A stretch of DNA of 64,000 bases from Chitinophaga sp. CB10 (GTDB taxonomy: Bacteria; Bacteroidota; Bacteroidia; Chitinophagales; Chitinophagaceae): NCBI GenBank assembly GCA_001870995.2, contig MLAV02000008.1, positions 1-64,000 of the forward strand, read 5' to 3'. Below, piece by piece: positions 41,352-49,914 of the stretch. The notes under the pieces are model-generated. The model ran no database searches. It was given only the letters and a program-made list of their open reading frames with translations, and was not told the DNA's origin. Numbering within the stretch: position 1 is the stretch's first letter; each line of letters begins with the position of its first letter. Position numbers and translations under genes: made by a program.

Positions 41352-42485
41352 ATGAAAATTGCTGTTAATGCCGCTTGCCTTCGCAGGGACCTCCCTGCTG
41401 ATACCGGGGCGGTGGCCACACAAATCATCGTTACACTTTGCAGGCAGCAGCCGGCGCACCAGTTTATTTTATTCTTTGACGGGCCGGCGCCCGGGGGGAT
41501 GGAATTTCCGCCAAACGTAACGCCGGTGGTGTTGCCGCTGCGCGGGGAAAAGGCCTGGCATTACTACTGGTGGCTGGAGTGGCAGTTGCCAAGGGCCATG
41601 AAGCCTTTTCAGCCTGACGTGTACCTGGGGCTGGATGGTACTTTGCCGCTGAGGAGTAAGATTCCTGCCACGCTCCTGATCAGGGACCTCTCGTTCCTGC
41701 TGGATGCGGGTTTGCAATCCCCGGCACAGCAAAAGCGCCTGAAGAAAAACCTGATGAACTACCTCTGGCGCGCGCGGAGCATTGCCGTACTTTCTGAAAC
41801 CGGGAAGGATGCCGTGCTGGATTTTGCCCCTTCCGTAGCCTCCAAGCTCTCCGTGCTGGACATCGGCCTAAGCGATTTATATCAACCCCTTGAATGGGAT
41901 GACCGTGAGGCGATAAAGCGGGAATTTGCCGGTGGGGCGGAGTACTTTCTGGTTACGGCCGGGTTGCACCCCCGGAATAATATTATGCCGGTGTTCAAAG
42001 CTTTTTCGGCGCTGAAGCGGCGTCAGTTGTCCAGCATCAAGCTGGTGATTGCCGGTTCCGCAACGCCTGCCGGTGCGGATATCGCAAAGGCGTTGCCATC
42101 CTACAAGTTCCGCAATGATGTGAACTGGATACAGGAGGCGGACCAGGAGACCCTGGCAAAGCTCACCGGCGGCGCTTATGCCATGATTTACCCTGTGCGG
42201 CTGGATGGTCTGGCCATGCCGGTATATGCCGCGCAGAAATGCCAGGTGCCGGTGGTAGCGATAGAGGGTAAGGCTGCTAAAGAAGCGGCCGGCGATTCGG
42301 CCTTATTTTCCGACCCGGCTAACCTGGACGACCTGTCCGAAAAGATGAGCCGGATTTATAAGGACGAGCAGCTGCGATCGTTGCTGCTTGCCAAAATACC
42401 GCCGCAAAAGGCTTTCAGCAGCTGGGAAAAGGCCGCGGAGGAGCTTTGGGCGGCGATGACGGGGCCGGTACCTCAAAATCCCTAA
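41352..42485 (+). CDS. GT4-type glycosyltransferase
   Basis: This encodes 377 residues from the ATG at 41352 (MKIAVNAACL); the open frame extends 33 bases upstream. It has two Rossmann-like halves: the N-terminal half starts MKIAVNA and the C-terminal GT4 domain has AEYFLVTAGLHPRNNI, KLVIAGSATPAG and the Glu-containing donor site around VRLDGLAMPVYAAQ. A nucleotide-sugar donor is expected; product unknown. Its 3' end lies within the first copy of a tandem duplication (42436-42564), so the stop region may have been rearranged. Confidence 0.82.
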   Translation: MKIAVNAACLRRDLPADTGAVATQIIVTLCRQQPAHQFILFFDGPAPGGMEFPPNVTPVVLPLRGEKAWHYYWWLEWQLPRAMKPFQPDVYLGLDGTLPLRSKIPATLLIRDLSFLLDAGLQSPAQQKRLKKNLMNYLWRARSIAVLSETGKDAVLDFAPSVASKLSVLDIGLSDLYQPLEWDDREAIKREFAGGAEYFLVTAGLHPRNNIMPVFKAFSALKRRQLSSIKLVIAGSATPAGADIAKALPSYKFRNDVNWIQEADQETLAKLTGGAYAMIYPVRLDGLAMPVYAAQKCQVPVVAIEGKAAKEAAGDSALFSDPANLDDLSEKMSRIYKDEQLRSLLLAKIPPQKAFSSWEKAAEELWAAMTGPVPQNP

Positions 42486-42564
42486 ATGATGCGGGGGAAG
42501 AGCTACCTCGGAAGAGCTTTAGGCGGTGATGCCAGGCCGGTACCTCAAAATCCCTAAATGATGC
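42436..42564. repeat. Imperfect tandem duplication over a gene 3' end
   Basis: Copy 1 (42436-42492) covers the last codons and stop of the glycosyltransferase, and copy 2 (42509-42564) repeats it with a few changes and one single-base indel. The final stretch GGTACCTCAAAATCCC and then TAAATGATGC is identical in both copies. Confidence 0.85.
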
Positions 42565-42591
42565 CTATTTTTGTGGCCTTAATTAAAAATC

Positions 42592-42942
42592 ATGAGTAAG
42601 ACATCTACCATACAGATCCAGGTTGGACTGGACGAGAACAAGATACCTGAATCAATAGCCTGGAGCGCAACGGATAACAGGGAAGAGCGTATGACCAAAG
42701 CCAAGGCGATGATGGTTTCCTTCTGGGACCCTGCTGAAAAGGCGGCGCTGCGTATAGACCTCTGGACAAAAGACATGATGGTAGACGAGATGGCCGATTT
42801 CTTCTTCCAGACGCTGATGACCATGGCGGATACCTACGTGAGGGCGACCCAGTATAAGGACCAGGGCGAGGAAATGCGTGCGTTTGCAAAGGATTTCTTC
42901 AAGAAATTCCAGGATAAACAGGCAGCAGAACAGCAACAATAA
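42592..42942 (+). CDS. gldC: Gliding motility protein GldC
   Basis: This encodes 116 residues. It matches GldC in length and in the IQVGLDENKIPESIAWSATD opening, followed by KAMMVSFWDP and the LWTKDMMVDEMADFFFQTL core. GldC is a small soluble protein first found in the gldBC operon of Flavobacterium johnsoniae; it aids gliding but is not essential in all lineages. No other gld gene is visible in the window. A TATTTTTG box (42566-42573) lies upstream, after the tandem duplication. yqeY follows 18 bases later. Confidence 0.9.
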   Translation: MSKTSTIQIQVGLDENKIPESIAWSATDNREERMTKAKAMMVSFWDPAEKAALRIDLWTKDMMVDEMADFFFQTLMTMADTYVRATQYKDQGEEMRAFAKDFFKKFQDKQAAEQQQ

Positions 42943-42960
42943 TCCATTAAAATTAACCAT

Positions 42961-43410
42961 ATGTCATTAGAACAGACTATCAACGCAGAGATCAAAACTG
43001 CGATGCTGGGTAAAAAAGAAGTGGACCTGAGGGCGCTCCGCGCCATCAAGGCGGCTATCCTGCTGGCTAAGACAGCAGAAGGCGGCAACGGTGAAGTGAC
43101 CGAAGCAGAAGGTACCAAAATATTGCAGAAGCTGGCCAAGCAACGCCGCGACTCCCTGGAGATTTTCAGGCAGCAGAACCGCGAGGACCTGGCGGTGAAG
43201 GAAGAAGAGGAGCTGGCGGTGATCGAGCGCTTCCTGCCTAAACAGATGGATGAGGCGGAACTGCGCGCGGCGCTGGAGCAGATTATTGCTTCCGTAGGCG
43301 CATCTTCACCGGCCGATATGGGCAAGGTGATGGGCGTAGCCACCAAACAACTGGCAGGCAAGGCCGATGGAAAGGCTATTTCCGCCATGGTAAAGGAATT
43401 ATTGAAATAA
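42961..43410 (+). CDS. yqeY: YqeY/GatB-like domain protein
   Basis: This encodes 149 residues, the size of a stand-alone YqeY domain as in the C-terminal tail of GatB. Signatures are LRAIKAAILLAKTA, LAKQRRDSLEIF and the IERFLPKQMDEAELRAAL repeat, with MGKVMGVATKQLAGKADGK near the end. The domain binds tRNA in amidotransferases; alone its function is uncertain. It is 18 bases after gldC and followed by an 8-pair hairpin with a GCAA loop (43419-43438) before cvpA. Confidence 0.9.
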   Translation: MSLEQTINAEIKTAMLGKKEVDLRALRAIKAAILLAKTAEGGNGEVTEAEGTKILQKLAKQRRDSLEIFRQQNREDLAVKEEEELAVIERFLPKQMDEAELRAALEQIIASVGASSPADMGKVMGVATKQLAGKADGKAISAMVKELLK

Positions 43411-43418
43411 TATAGTCT

Positions 43419-43438
43419 GCAGGCCCGCAAGGGCCTGC
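43419..43438 (+). other. Stable hairpin with GNRA-type loop
   Basis: GCAGGCCC pairs with GGGCCTGC around GCAA. No T-run follows, so it is probably an mRNA-stability or processing element in the yqeY-cvpA spacer. Confidence 0.55.
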
Positions 43439-43454
43439 GGCCTTCATATTGCCC

Positions 43455-43997
43455 ATGCCGATAGACGTAGTTTTCGCCATTATCATGGTTTTTGCGATTT
43501 ACAAAGGATTTACACGGGGCCTCATCGTTGCCGTGTTTTCCATGATCGGCCTCGTACTGGGCATGGTCGTAGCACTCAAACTCAGCGCGGTTACAGCATT
43601 ATACGTACAACAACATTGGAACCTGCACTTTATCTGGCTGCCGGCGCTGTGTTATATCTGCCTGTTCCTGGCAGTGGTGCTGCTGGTAAGGCTGGGAGCT
43701 ACCGCCCTGCAGGGCATGGTAGAACTGGTTTTGCTGGGATGGCTTAATAAATTGGGTGGAATTTTATTGTATAGCGCCATTTTTATAATAATTTACAGCG
43801 TTTTGCTGTGGATGGCCAACCAACTGTACTGGCTAAGTCCTGAAACCAAATTGCAGTCTGTAGTATATCCCTATATTGAAAAAGTAGGCCCGTGGACAGT
43901 GGATAATATAGGAAAAGTGATCCCTCTTTTCAGAGATCTCTTCACGCAATTGCAGGCATTCTTTGAAGAGGCAGCCCACCATATTCAACCTAGTTGA
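43455..43997 (+). CDS. cvpA: CvpA-family membrane protein
   Basis: This encodes 180 residues from the ATG at 43455; a TTG six bases upstream is the alternative. Four hydrophobic helices (about 2-30, 33-55, 60-85, 100-122) and a polar C-terminus match the CvpA/colicin V production family. The molecular role is not established; in E. coli it is linked to envelope stress resistance. It is preceded by a stable hairpin, so it may be processed apart from yqeY. No anomaly. Confidence 0.87.
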   Translation: MPIDVVFAIIMVFAIYKGFTRGLIVAVFSMIGLVLGMVVALKLSAVTALYVQQHWNLHFIWLPALCYICLFLAVVLLVRLGATALQGMVELVLLGWLNKLGGILLYSAIFIIIYSVLLWMANQLYWLSPETKLQSVVYPYIEKVGPWTVDNIGKVIPLFRDLFTQLQAFFEEAAHHIQPS

Positions 43998-44066
43998 CTC
44001 TCTTCAAAGATTATTTAGATTAATAAAAAGAATTATTTTAGCGTAAAATTGACTCAAGATTAGGCA

Positions 44067-44843
44067 ATGGATTACGAAATCAAAACACAGGGTAAATTTA
44101 GTTTTATAGAAGAAGGAGAAGGTGAACCACTGTTGCTATTGCATGGATTATTTGGTGCGTTGAGTAACTTCTCGCACATGATCGAATATTTCAGGCGATA
44201 TAATAAGGTGGTTATCCCGATGCTGCCCCTGTATGATTTAAACATCCTGGAAACATCCGTTGGCGGGCTGGCCAAATATGTGCATAAATTTGTAGAGGCC
44301 AGAGGTTACACCAACATCCACCTGCTGGGTAATTCCCTCGGTGGCCACGTAGCGCTGGTGTACCTGCTCAAACATCCTGAAGCGCCTGTGAAATCACTGA
44401 TCCTCACCGGCAGCTCCGGCCTGTTCGAAAACGGTATGGGCGAAACCTATCCCAAACGTGGCGACTACGAATATATCCGCAAGAAAGCAGAACTTACCTT
44501 TTACGATCCTGCCATCGCTACCAAGGAACTGGTAGATGAAATGTTCGAAATCGTTAATAACCGGCTCAAAGTAATCAAGATCATTACCCTGGCTAAATCC
44601 GCCATACGCCACAACCTGGGCGATGAGCTCCGGGATATCAAGCAACCCACCATGCTGATCTGGGGTAAAAATGATACGATCACTCCGCCTATGGTGGGTG
44701 AAGAGTTCAAAAAATTAATTCCCAACTCCCGGCTGGAGTTCATAGACAAGTGCGGACACGCGCCTATGATGGAAGTTCCCGGAGAATTTAACGAGATCCT
44801 TCACAAATTTCTGGATAGCTTAAAGAACAATTCCGCCAACTAA
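44067..44843 (+). CDS. Alpha/beta-hydrolase fold protein
   Basis: This encodes 258 residues. The catalytic pattern is LLLLHGLFGA, nucleophile Ser90 in GNSLGGHVAL, Asp in WGKNDTITPP and His in KCGHAPMMEVP. It is cytosolic with no signal peptide. Its long helical lid (about 125-195) suggests a lipid-like or hydrophobic substrate, not identified here. This is the third alpha/beta-hydrolase in the window and it is distinct in sequence from the others. It is followed by a hairpin (44852-44873) and a CBS protein. Confidence 0.83.
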   Translation: MDYEIKTQGKFSFIEEGEGEPLLLLHGLFGALSNFSHMIEYFRRYNKVVIPMLPLYDLNILETSVGGLAKYVHKFVEARGYTNIHLLGNSLGGHVALVYLLKHPEAPVKSLILTGSSGLFENGMGETYPKRGDYEYIRKKAELTFYDPAIATKELVDEMFEIVNNRLKVIKIITLAKSAIRHNLGDELRDIKQPTMLIWGKNDTITPPMVGEEFKKLIPNSRLEFIDKCGHAPMMEVPGEFNEILHKFLDSLKNNSAN

Positions 44844-44962
44844 TTGGTATAGAATAGCGCGCGCGTGCTATTCCGTTGCAGCATGCCGATTCCGGCCTGT
44901 TCATGGAATTTCTTTTTCTGTTGGGATTTTCTTTGTTATTATTGTAGTAAGAATACACGACG

Positions 44963-45625
44963 ATGATTGCCAGAGAACTCATATCCACCACCATTCCTGT
45001 ACTGCATCCAAACGATGCGGGCACGGAGGCTTTACGGCTGATGAATGAGTTCCACGTTACCCAACTGCCGCTGGTGGTTGAGGATAAGTTTGCCGCATTG
45101 ATCGACGAGGATACCGTACTGGATTGGGAAGATCCGGATATCCTCCTGCAGGCGGCGCCTTATGGTAATCTTAAACCTGCTATTCCTGAACAGGCGCATC
45201 ACCTGGAAGCCCTTAAACTTTTCTATGAGTTTAAGCTCTCCGTACTGCCTGTTGTCACCAAGGATAACGATTACCTGGGGCTGATCTCCAAGGATACCCT
45301 CCTGGCCGCGCTGGCACAGTTCAACGCCGTGAAGGATCCCGGCGGGCTGATCGCGCTGGACCTCGATCCGCGTGATTACAGCCTGAGCGAAATTGCCCGC
45401 ATCGCCGAATCCAATGATGTGAGCCTGCTCAGCGTACAAACCATAACTGACCCGCAAACCGGCAGGCTTGAAGTCCTGCTGAAAACCAACCGCCTCGACC
45501 TGCTGGCGCTGGTGGCCACTTTCGAGCGGTTCAACTACACCATCAAATACCTCTTCTCCGAAACCCAGGAAGAAGACCTCGTCAAAAAGAACTATGATCT
45601 GTTGATGAATTATATCAGCATGTAA
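44963..45625 (+). CDS. CBS-domain protein with ACT-like C-terminus
   Basis: This encodes 220 residues. Two CBS motifs (about 1-65 and 70-125: HVTQLPLVVEDKFAALID, FKLSVLPVVTKDNDYLGLIS) are followed by an ACT-like fold (about 135-215: SEIARIAESNDVSLLSVQTI). Such proteins bind adenine nucleotides and tend to regulate other proteins. The partner is unknown. It stands between a hydrolase and a POTRA-type outer membrane protein and precedes the envelope block. Confidence 0.85.
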   Translation: MIARELISTTIPVLHPNDAGTEALRLMNEFHVTQLPLVVEDKFAALIDEDTVLDWEDPDILLQAAPYGNLKPAIPEQAHHLEALKLFYEFKLSVLPVVTKDNDYLGLISKDTLLAALAQFNAVKDPGGLIALDLDPRDYSLSEIARIAESNDVSLLSVQTITDPQTGRLEVLLKTNRLDLLALVATFERFNYTIKYLFSETQEEDLVKKNYDLLMNYISM

Positions 45626-45680
45626 TTTCCATCGCCAATTTATTATATTTGGTTTTAGTCATTAATTTTTTTGTGCCTAC

Positions 45681-47093
45681 ATGCTGAGACGCTGCTGCTT
45701 AATGCTGGTCATATTGTGCCTGCTTGGAACCGTGTTGCCCGTGGCAGCGCAAAATGCCGGTAATAGCCCCGATAACCAGGGATATCTTATTGTTCGGAAT
45801 GTGATCGTCACCGGGAATAAGAAGACCCGCACCACCATTATCCTCCGGGAACTGAGTACCGTGCCGGGAGATACCATTTACCTGAAAGACCTCGCCGAGA
45901 CGCTGGAGGAACGCCGCAAGCAGCTCCTCAATACCTCCCTTTTCCTCAATGTGACGGCTAATATCAAGAACTGGGACGGGGATTATGCAGACGTCGTCTT
46001 TGACGTCTGGGAGCGGTGGTACACCTTTGCATTTCCCATTTTCAAGCTGGCGGACCGCAACTTCAACCAGTGGTGGGTGGAAAAAAATCATAGCCTCAGC
46101 CGGGTGAACGTGGGGATAAAAGGCACCCAGGGGAACCTTACCGGGCGCAACGATGAACTCAATGCCGGCATACAGGTGGGCTATACCCAGCGTATTTCCT
46201 TCCAGTACGCCGTTCCGTATATTGATAAACGTTACCGCCACGGGCTGGGGATTGCTTTTGCGTATAGCCGCAACCGGGAGGTGAACGACAGTACGGACTT
46301 CAATAAACAGCTCTTCTTCCGGCAGGACAACTTTGTGCGTCAGCTGTACAACGTAGGGCTGACCTACAGCTATCGCCCCGGGATTAATACCCGCCACAAG
46401 GTCATCCTGGCGTATAACTACGAGAAGGTGGCAGATTCCGTAGCGATCCTCAACCCGGATTACCTGGGCGGAGGCCGCACCCGGATCAACTACCTGGACC
46501 TGATGTACCGGATGGAATATGTGAAGGCGGACAGCTGGCAATACCCCCTCAAGGGCCTCCGCGTTACAGGCGAAATAGGAAAGCGGGGATTTGCCGGGCT
46601 CAATGATATCAATGATTTTCATATAAGGCTCAACGTGGCCAAATACTGGCAGCTGGCGCCGAAGACGTTTCTGGCGGCGGGCCTGCGCAGTATGGCGAAA
46701 TTCGGGGCGGAGCAGCCCTATATCAACCGCCAGGCGATGGGCTACGGGGATGATTACCTCCGCGGGCTGGAATATTTTGTGGTGGACGGTACCAGCTTCG
46801 CCATTGTGAAAAGCACCCTGCGCCAGGAGGTGGTATCCACCCGTTTCCGCCTGCCGGTTGTGCCCAAGAAATTCAGTTCCGTGCCCCTCCGCATATTCCT
46901 GAAGGCTTATGGGGACAGTGGCTACAGCTATTCCAAATTCCCCGGGAACGGCGAGTTGAACAACCGCATGTTGTACAGCGGCGGCTTCGGGCTCGACATC
47001 GTTTCCTTTTACGATACCTGTCTTCGTATAGAGTACAGCTTTAACCAGTTAGGGCAAAAAGGACTATTTTTACACACGAGTATAGATATGTAA
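45681..47093 (+). CDS. BamA/TamA-like outer membrane beta-barrel protein
   Basis: This encodes 470 residues. A signal peptide (cleaved near VAAQ) is followed by one POTRA-like domain (about 35-115; VRNVIVTGNKKTRTTIILRE) and a barrel with many alternating beta-segments such as RISFQYAVPYIDKRY. It ends in strands typical of outer membrane barrels. It is a short Omp85-family relative of BamA, whose own gene is 2.8 kb downstream. The function may be lipid or protein insertion, not known. Confidence 0.82.
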   Translation: MLRRCCLMLVILCLLGTVLPVAAQNAGNSPDNQGYLIVRNVIVTGNKKTRTTIILRELSTVPGDTIYLKDLAETLEERRKQLLNTSLFLNVTANIKNWDGDYADVVFDVWERWYTFAFPIFKLADRNFNQWWVEKNHSLSRVNVGIKGTQGNLTGRNDELNAGIQVGYTQRISFQYAVPYIDKRYRHGLGIAFAYSRNREVNDSTDFNKQLFFRQDNFVRQLYNVGLTYSYRPGINTRHKVILAYNYEKVADSVAILNPDYLGGGRTRINYLDLMYRMEYVKADSWQYPLKGLRVTGEIGKRGFAGLNDINDFHIRLNVAKYWQLAPKTFLAAGLRSMAKFGAEQPYINRQAMGYGDDYLRGLEYFVVDGTSFAIVKSTLRQEVVSTRFRLPVVPKKFSSVPLRIFLKAYGDSGYSYSKFPGNGELNNRMLYSGGFGLDIVSFYDTCLRIEYSFNQLGQKGLFLHTSIDM

Positions 47094-47105
47094 AGTTTAA
47101 CAGGT

Positions 47106-47996
47106 ATGCAGGTAGCACTATATAGCCGAGGATTTATTACAGAAGACATTAACAATATCCGCTTATTGCTGGATGAACTGCATCGTGCGGAAATCACGGC
47201 GATCCTGTATGAACCTTTCTACCGCACCCTGGTACAGCATATCAATTTCGACGTGGCGCCCAATGTGTTCTTTACCGCGGAGGAGTTACCCGGTAAAATA
47301 GAGTTTTTAATAAGTTTAGGGGGAGATGGAACACTGCTGGATACGGTTTGCTACGTCCGGGATACCAATATCCCGGTGATTGGGATTAATTTTGGCAGGC
47401 TCGGATTTTTAGCCAGCATAGGTAAAGACGAGATTCATGCGTTGGTACAGGCACTGCTGCACCGTACCTATATAGTGGATACTAGGGCGATGGTGCACCT
47501 GGATGCAAACATCCCCCTGTTTGGAGATATCCCTTATGCATTGAATGAATTTACGATACATAAGAAGGATACTTCCGCCATGGTGAAAATCCATACCTAC
47601 CTGAACGGAGAGTTCCTGAATACCTACTGGGCCGATGGGCTGATTGTTTCCACCCCCACGGGGTCTACCGGCTATAGCCTCAGTTGCGGCGGCCCGATTG
47701 TCTTCCCGGATGCGGGCAACTTTGTCATTACCCCTGTAGCCCCGCATAACCTCAACGTAAGGCCTATCATCGTGCCGGACGACAATGTGATCTCCTTTGA
47801 GGTGGAAGGCCGCAGCGACCAGTTCCTCTGCACGCTCGACTCCCGGATGGAAACCATAGACAGCAATGTGCAGCTGGCTATACGAAAAGAGTCGTTCAAA
47901 CTCAGCCTGTTACGGCTGGACGACAGCAATTTCCTGCATACCCTCCGCAATAAGCTGCTTTGGGGTATTGATGCCCGTAATATGATCAAGATTTAG
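47106..47996 (+). CDS. nadK: NAD kinase
   Basis: This encodes 296 residues. NadK makes NADP from NAD with ATP or polyphosphate. Signatures are SLGGDGTLLDTV (residues about 70-81, Asp74 is the catalytic proton acceptor), NFGRLGFLA, and the NE-containing YALNEFTIHKKDTSAM with DGLIVSTPTGSTGYSLS. It starts 12 bases after the barrel gene. It lies in a Bacteroidetes-typical block with a barrel protein, uppS and bamA. Confidence 0.95.
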   Translation: MQVALYSRGFITEDINNIRLLLDELHRAEITAILYEPFYRTLVQHINFDVAPNVFFTAEELPGKIEFLISLGGDGTLLDTVCYVRDTNIPVIGINFGRLGFLASIGKDEIHALVQALLHRTYIVDTRAMVHLDANIPLFGDIPYALNEFTIHKKDTSAMVKIHTYLNGEFLNTYWADGLIVSTPTGSTGYSLSCGGPIVFPDAGNFVITPVAPHNLNVRPIIVPDDNVISFEVEGRSDQFLCTLDSRMETIDSNVQLAIRKESFKLSLLRLDDSNFLHTLRNKLLWGIDARNMIKI

Positions 47997-48067
47997 AAGC
48001 CGGTAAAAATTTCCTGCCTCACATATTAAATAAATCCTGTATTGTAGCGTTTAAGTATAACTGATTT

Positions 48068-48934
48068 ATGCGCAAAAGACTTTTATATCCTGGAAACTTC
48101 GTATCTGCATGGCTGTTAGCGGCGGGCTTGCTGCTGTCCGGAAGGGTTGCCGCCCAGAATGAACTGGAATATGTAGGGGAGCTGGGTATATCGGTGGGTA
48201 CGGCTCATTATTTTGGCGACCTGAATACCCGCCGGGCGCTGAATGCCATGAAGCCTGCCGTAGGGGTGTATTACCGCAAGTATTTCAATGATTATGTGGG
48301 AGTTAGGGCTCATGCGCGGTATATGCAGCTGGGTTATTCGGACGTGTATAACACCAATGAGTTTCAGCGCAGGAGAAATTTGAGTTTCAATACGAATCTT
48401 TTTGAACTGGCTTTACAGGGGGATTTTAATTTTTTCCGGTTTGAACCGGGATCATTGGATAAAAGATTTTCGCCATATTTCACGGGCGGGGTCAGTGGTT
48501 TCCATTATAATCCATATGCCTACCTGAACGGGCAAAAATATTTTTTACAGCCTCTACATACGGAAGGGCAGGGGACGGCCGTGTTCCCGGAGCGGAAGCC
48601 TTACAGCCTCCTGAGCTATGCCTGGCTGATCGGGGGCGGTTTTAAATATAATATTTCCCGGAAGGTGAATGTGGCCCTGGAGGCGGTGTACCGGTACACG
48701 GAAACGGATTACCTGGACGATGTGAGCACCACCTATGCGGGGGCTTCGGCCTTTCCGCCGGGCTTTAACGGCCAGCCTTCGGTGGCCTACCAGCTGCAGG
48801 ACCGGTCCGGGGCGGTAGGGGAGCCGTTGGGCGCAAAGGGCTTCCAGCGCGGCAATAGCCGGGATAAGGACCAGTTTATAACTATCGAGCTCTCCATTAG
48901 CATATTATTTACCTCTTATCACTGCAAATTTTAG
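48068..48934 (+). CDS. Outer membrane beta-barrel protein, DUF6089-like
   Basis: This encodes 288 residues. A signal peptide (cleaved near VAAQ) is followed by an opening VGELGISVGTAHYFGDLN and a barrel with about eight amphipathic strands (for example YFTGGVSGFHYNPYA). The position between nadK and uppS and this opening fit the DUF6089 family. It resembles small Bacteroidetes outer membrane barrels of unknown function. It is distinct from the larger Omp85-type protein upstream. Transcribed with nadK by position. Confidence 0.8.
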   Translation: MRKRLLYPGNFVSAWLLAAGLLLSGRVAAQNELEYVGELGISVGTAHYFGDLNTRRALNAMKPAVGVYYRKYFNDYVGVRAHARYMQLGYSDVYNTNEFQRRRNLSFNTNLFELALQGDFNFFRFEPGSLDKRFSPYFTGGVSGFHYNPYAYLNGQKYFLQPLHTEGQGTAVFPERKPYSLLSYAWLIGGGFKYNISRKVNVALEAVYRYTETDYLDDVSTTYAGASAFPPGFNGQPSVAYQLQDRSGAVGEPLGAKGFQRGNSRDKDQFITIELSISILFTSYHCKF

Positions 48935-49065
48935 ATACCTTTGCCGGGCTTTCTACCGGCGGGCAAACTTTCCCGTTAAACAGCCGAACAATACCTGCGA
49001 ATTCCCTGGAATGCGCACTGGTGCTGTGTTCGCTGTTAAAACTACGTTAAAAACCCCTGCCGCGT

Positions 49066-49103
49066 TTGGCCAAAAAAGTCATTACTCTATTTTTGTATCT
49101 TTG
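49066..49103 (+). promoter_or_regulatory. Consensus promoter of the uppS-bamA operon
   Basis: TTG (49066-49068), 19 bases, then TATTTTTG (49088-49095), immediately followed by a second match TATCTTTG (49096-49103). The boxes and spacing match the Bacteroidetes consensus; the second box gives an alternative start. Confidence 0.75.
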
Positions 49104-49152
49104 CACACTTTTAGTAAATCTGTTATAATCTGTTAATATACGCCTGACACAA

Positions 49153-49914
49153 ATGAGTTTGAAGGATAAATTGGACTTACAACGGCTACCGAAACACATC
49201 GCCATAATCATGGACGGGAATGGCCGTTGGGCTAAAGAGAGGGGACAGGACAGGCTGTATGGGCATCATGAAGGGGTTGAAAGTGTGCGCAACATAGTCG
49301 AAGCCTGTGCAGAACTTGGAATAGGCTATCTGACCCTATATGCTTTTTCCACCGAAAACTGGGACCGCCCGGTTTATGAGGTGAACGGGATTATGGAACT
49401 TTTGGTAAACACCATCCGCAAGGAGGTGAATACCCTTTCTAAAAATAATATCAGGCTGAATGTGATCGGGGATCTGGATATGTTGCCAGCCCAGGCCAAG
49501 CAGGAAATGGAGGAGGCCATTGCGCTGACCAGCCATAATACCGGCCTGACACTGATAATGGCCCTTAGCTATAGCGCCAGGTGGGAAATCGTGAATGCGG
49601 CCAAAAAAATTGCAGCGGATGCACAAAAAGGTATATTGGACCCGGCTTCTGTTTCCGCCGATGTATTCGAGAAATATCTCTGTACCGCCGGATTCCCGGA
49701 TCCGGAATTAATGATCCGTACCAGTGGAGAATGCAGGATCAGTAATTTCCTCTTATACCAGCTGGCTTACGCGGAACTGTATTTTACAGATACCCGCTGG
49801 CCTGACTTCCGCAATGAGAATCTTTACGAAGCCATCTTAAATTACCAAACCAGAGAAAGGCGTTTTGGCAAAACAAGCGAACAAATTCAGCAGAATGAAG
49901 AAATTATTTCCTAA
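49153..49914 (+). CDS. uppS: Undecaprenyl/polyprenyl diphosphate synthase (isoprenyl transferase)
   Basis: This encodes 253 residues. UppS elongates farnesyl diphosphate with isopentenyl units to give the C55 carrier lipid for peptidoglycan and O-antigen synthesis. Visible motifs are HIAIIMDGNGRWAK (catalytic Asp in MDGNGRW), YGHHEGVESVRNI, LYAFSTENW and the DPELMIRTSGECRISNFLL region. It overlaps the start of bamA by 20 bases, a translational coupling that links wall-lipid supply with outer membrane assembly. Confidence 0.95.
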   Translation: MSLKDKLDLQRLPKHIAIIMDGNGRWAKERGQDRLYGHHEGVESVRNIVEACAELGIGYLTLYAFSTENWDRPVYEVNGIMELLVNTIRKEVNTLSKNNIRLNVIGDLDMLPAQAKQEMEEAIALTSHNTGLTLIMALSYSARWEIVNAAKKIAADAQKGILDPASVSADVFEKYLCTAGFPDPELMIRTSGECRISNFLLYQLAYAELYFTDTRWPDFRNENLYEAILNYQTRERRFGKTSEQIQQNEEIIS

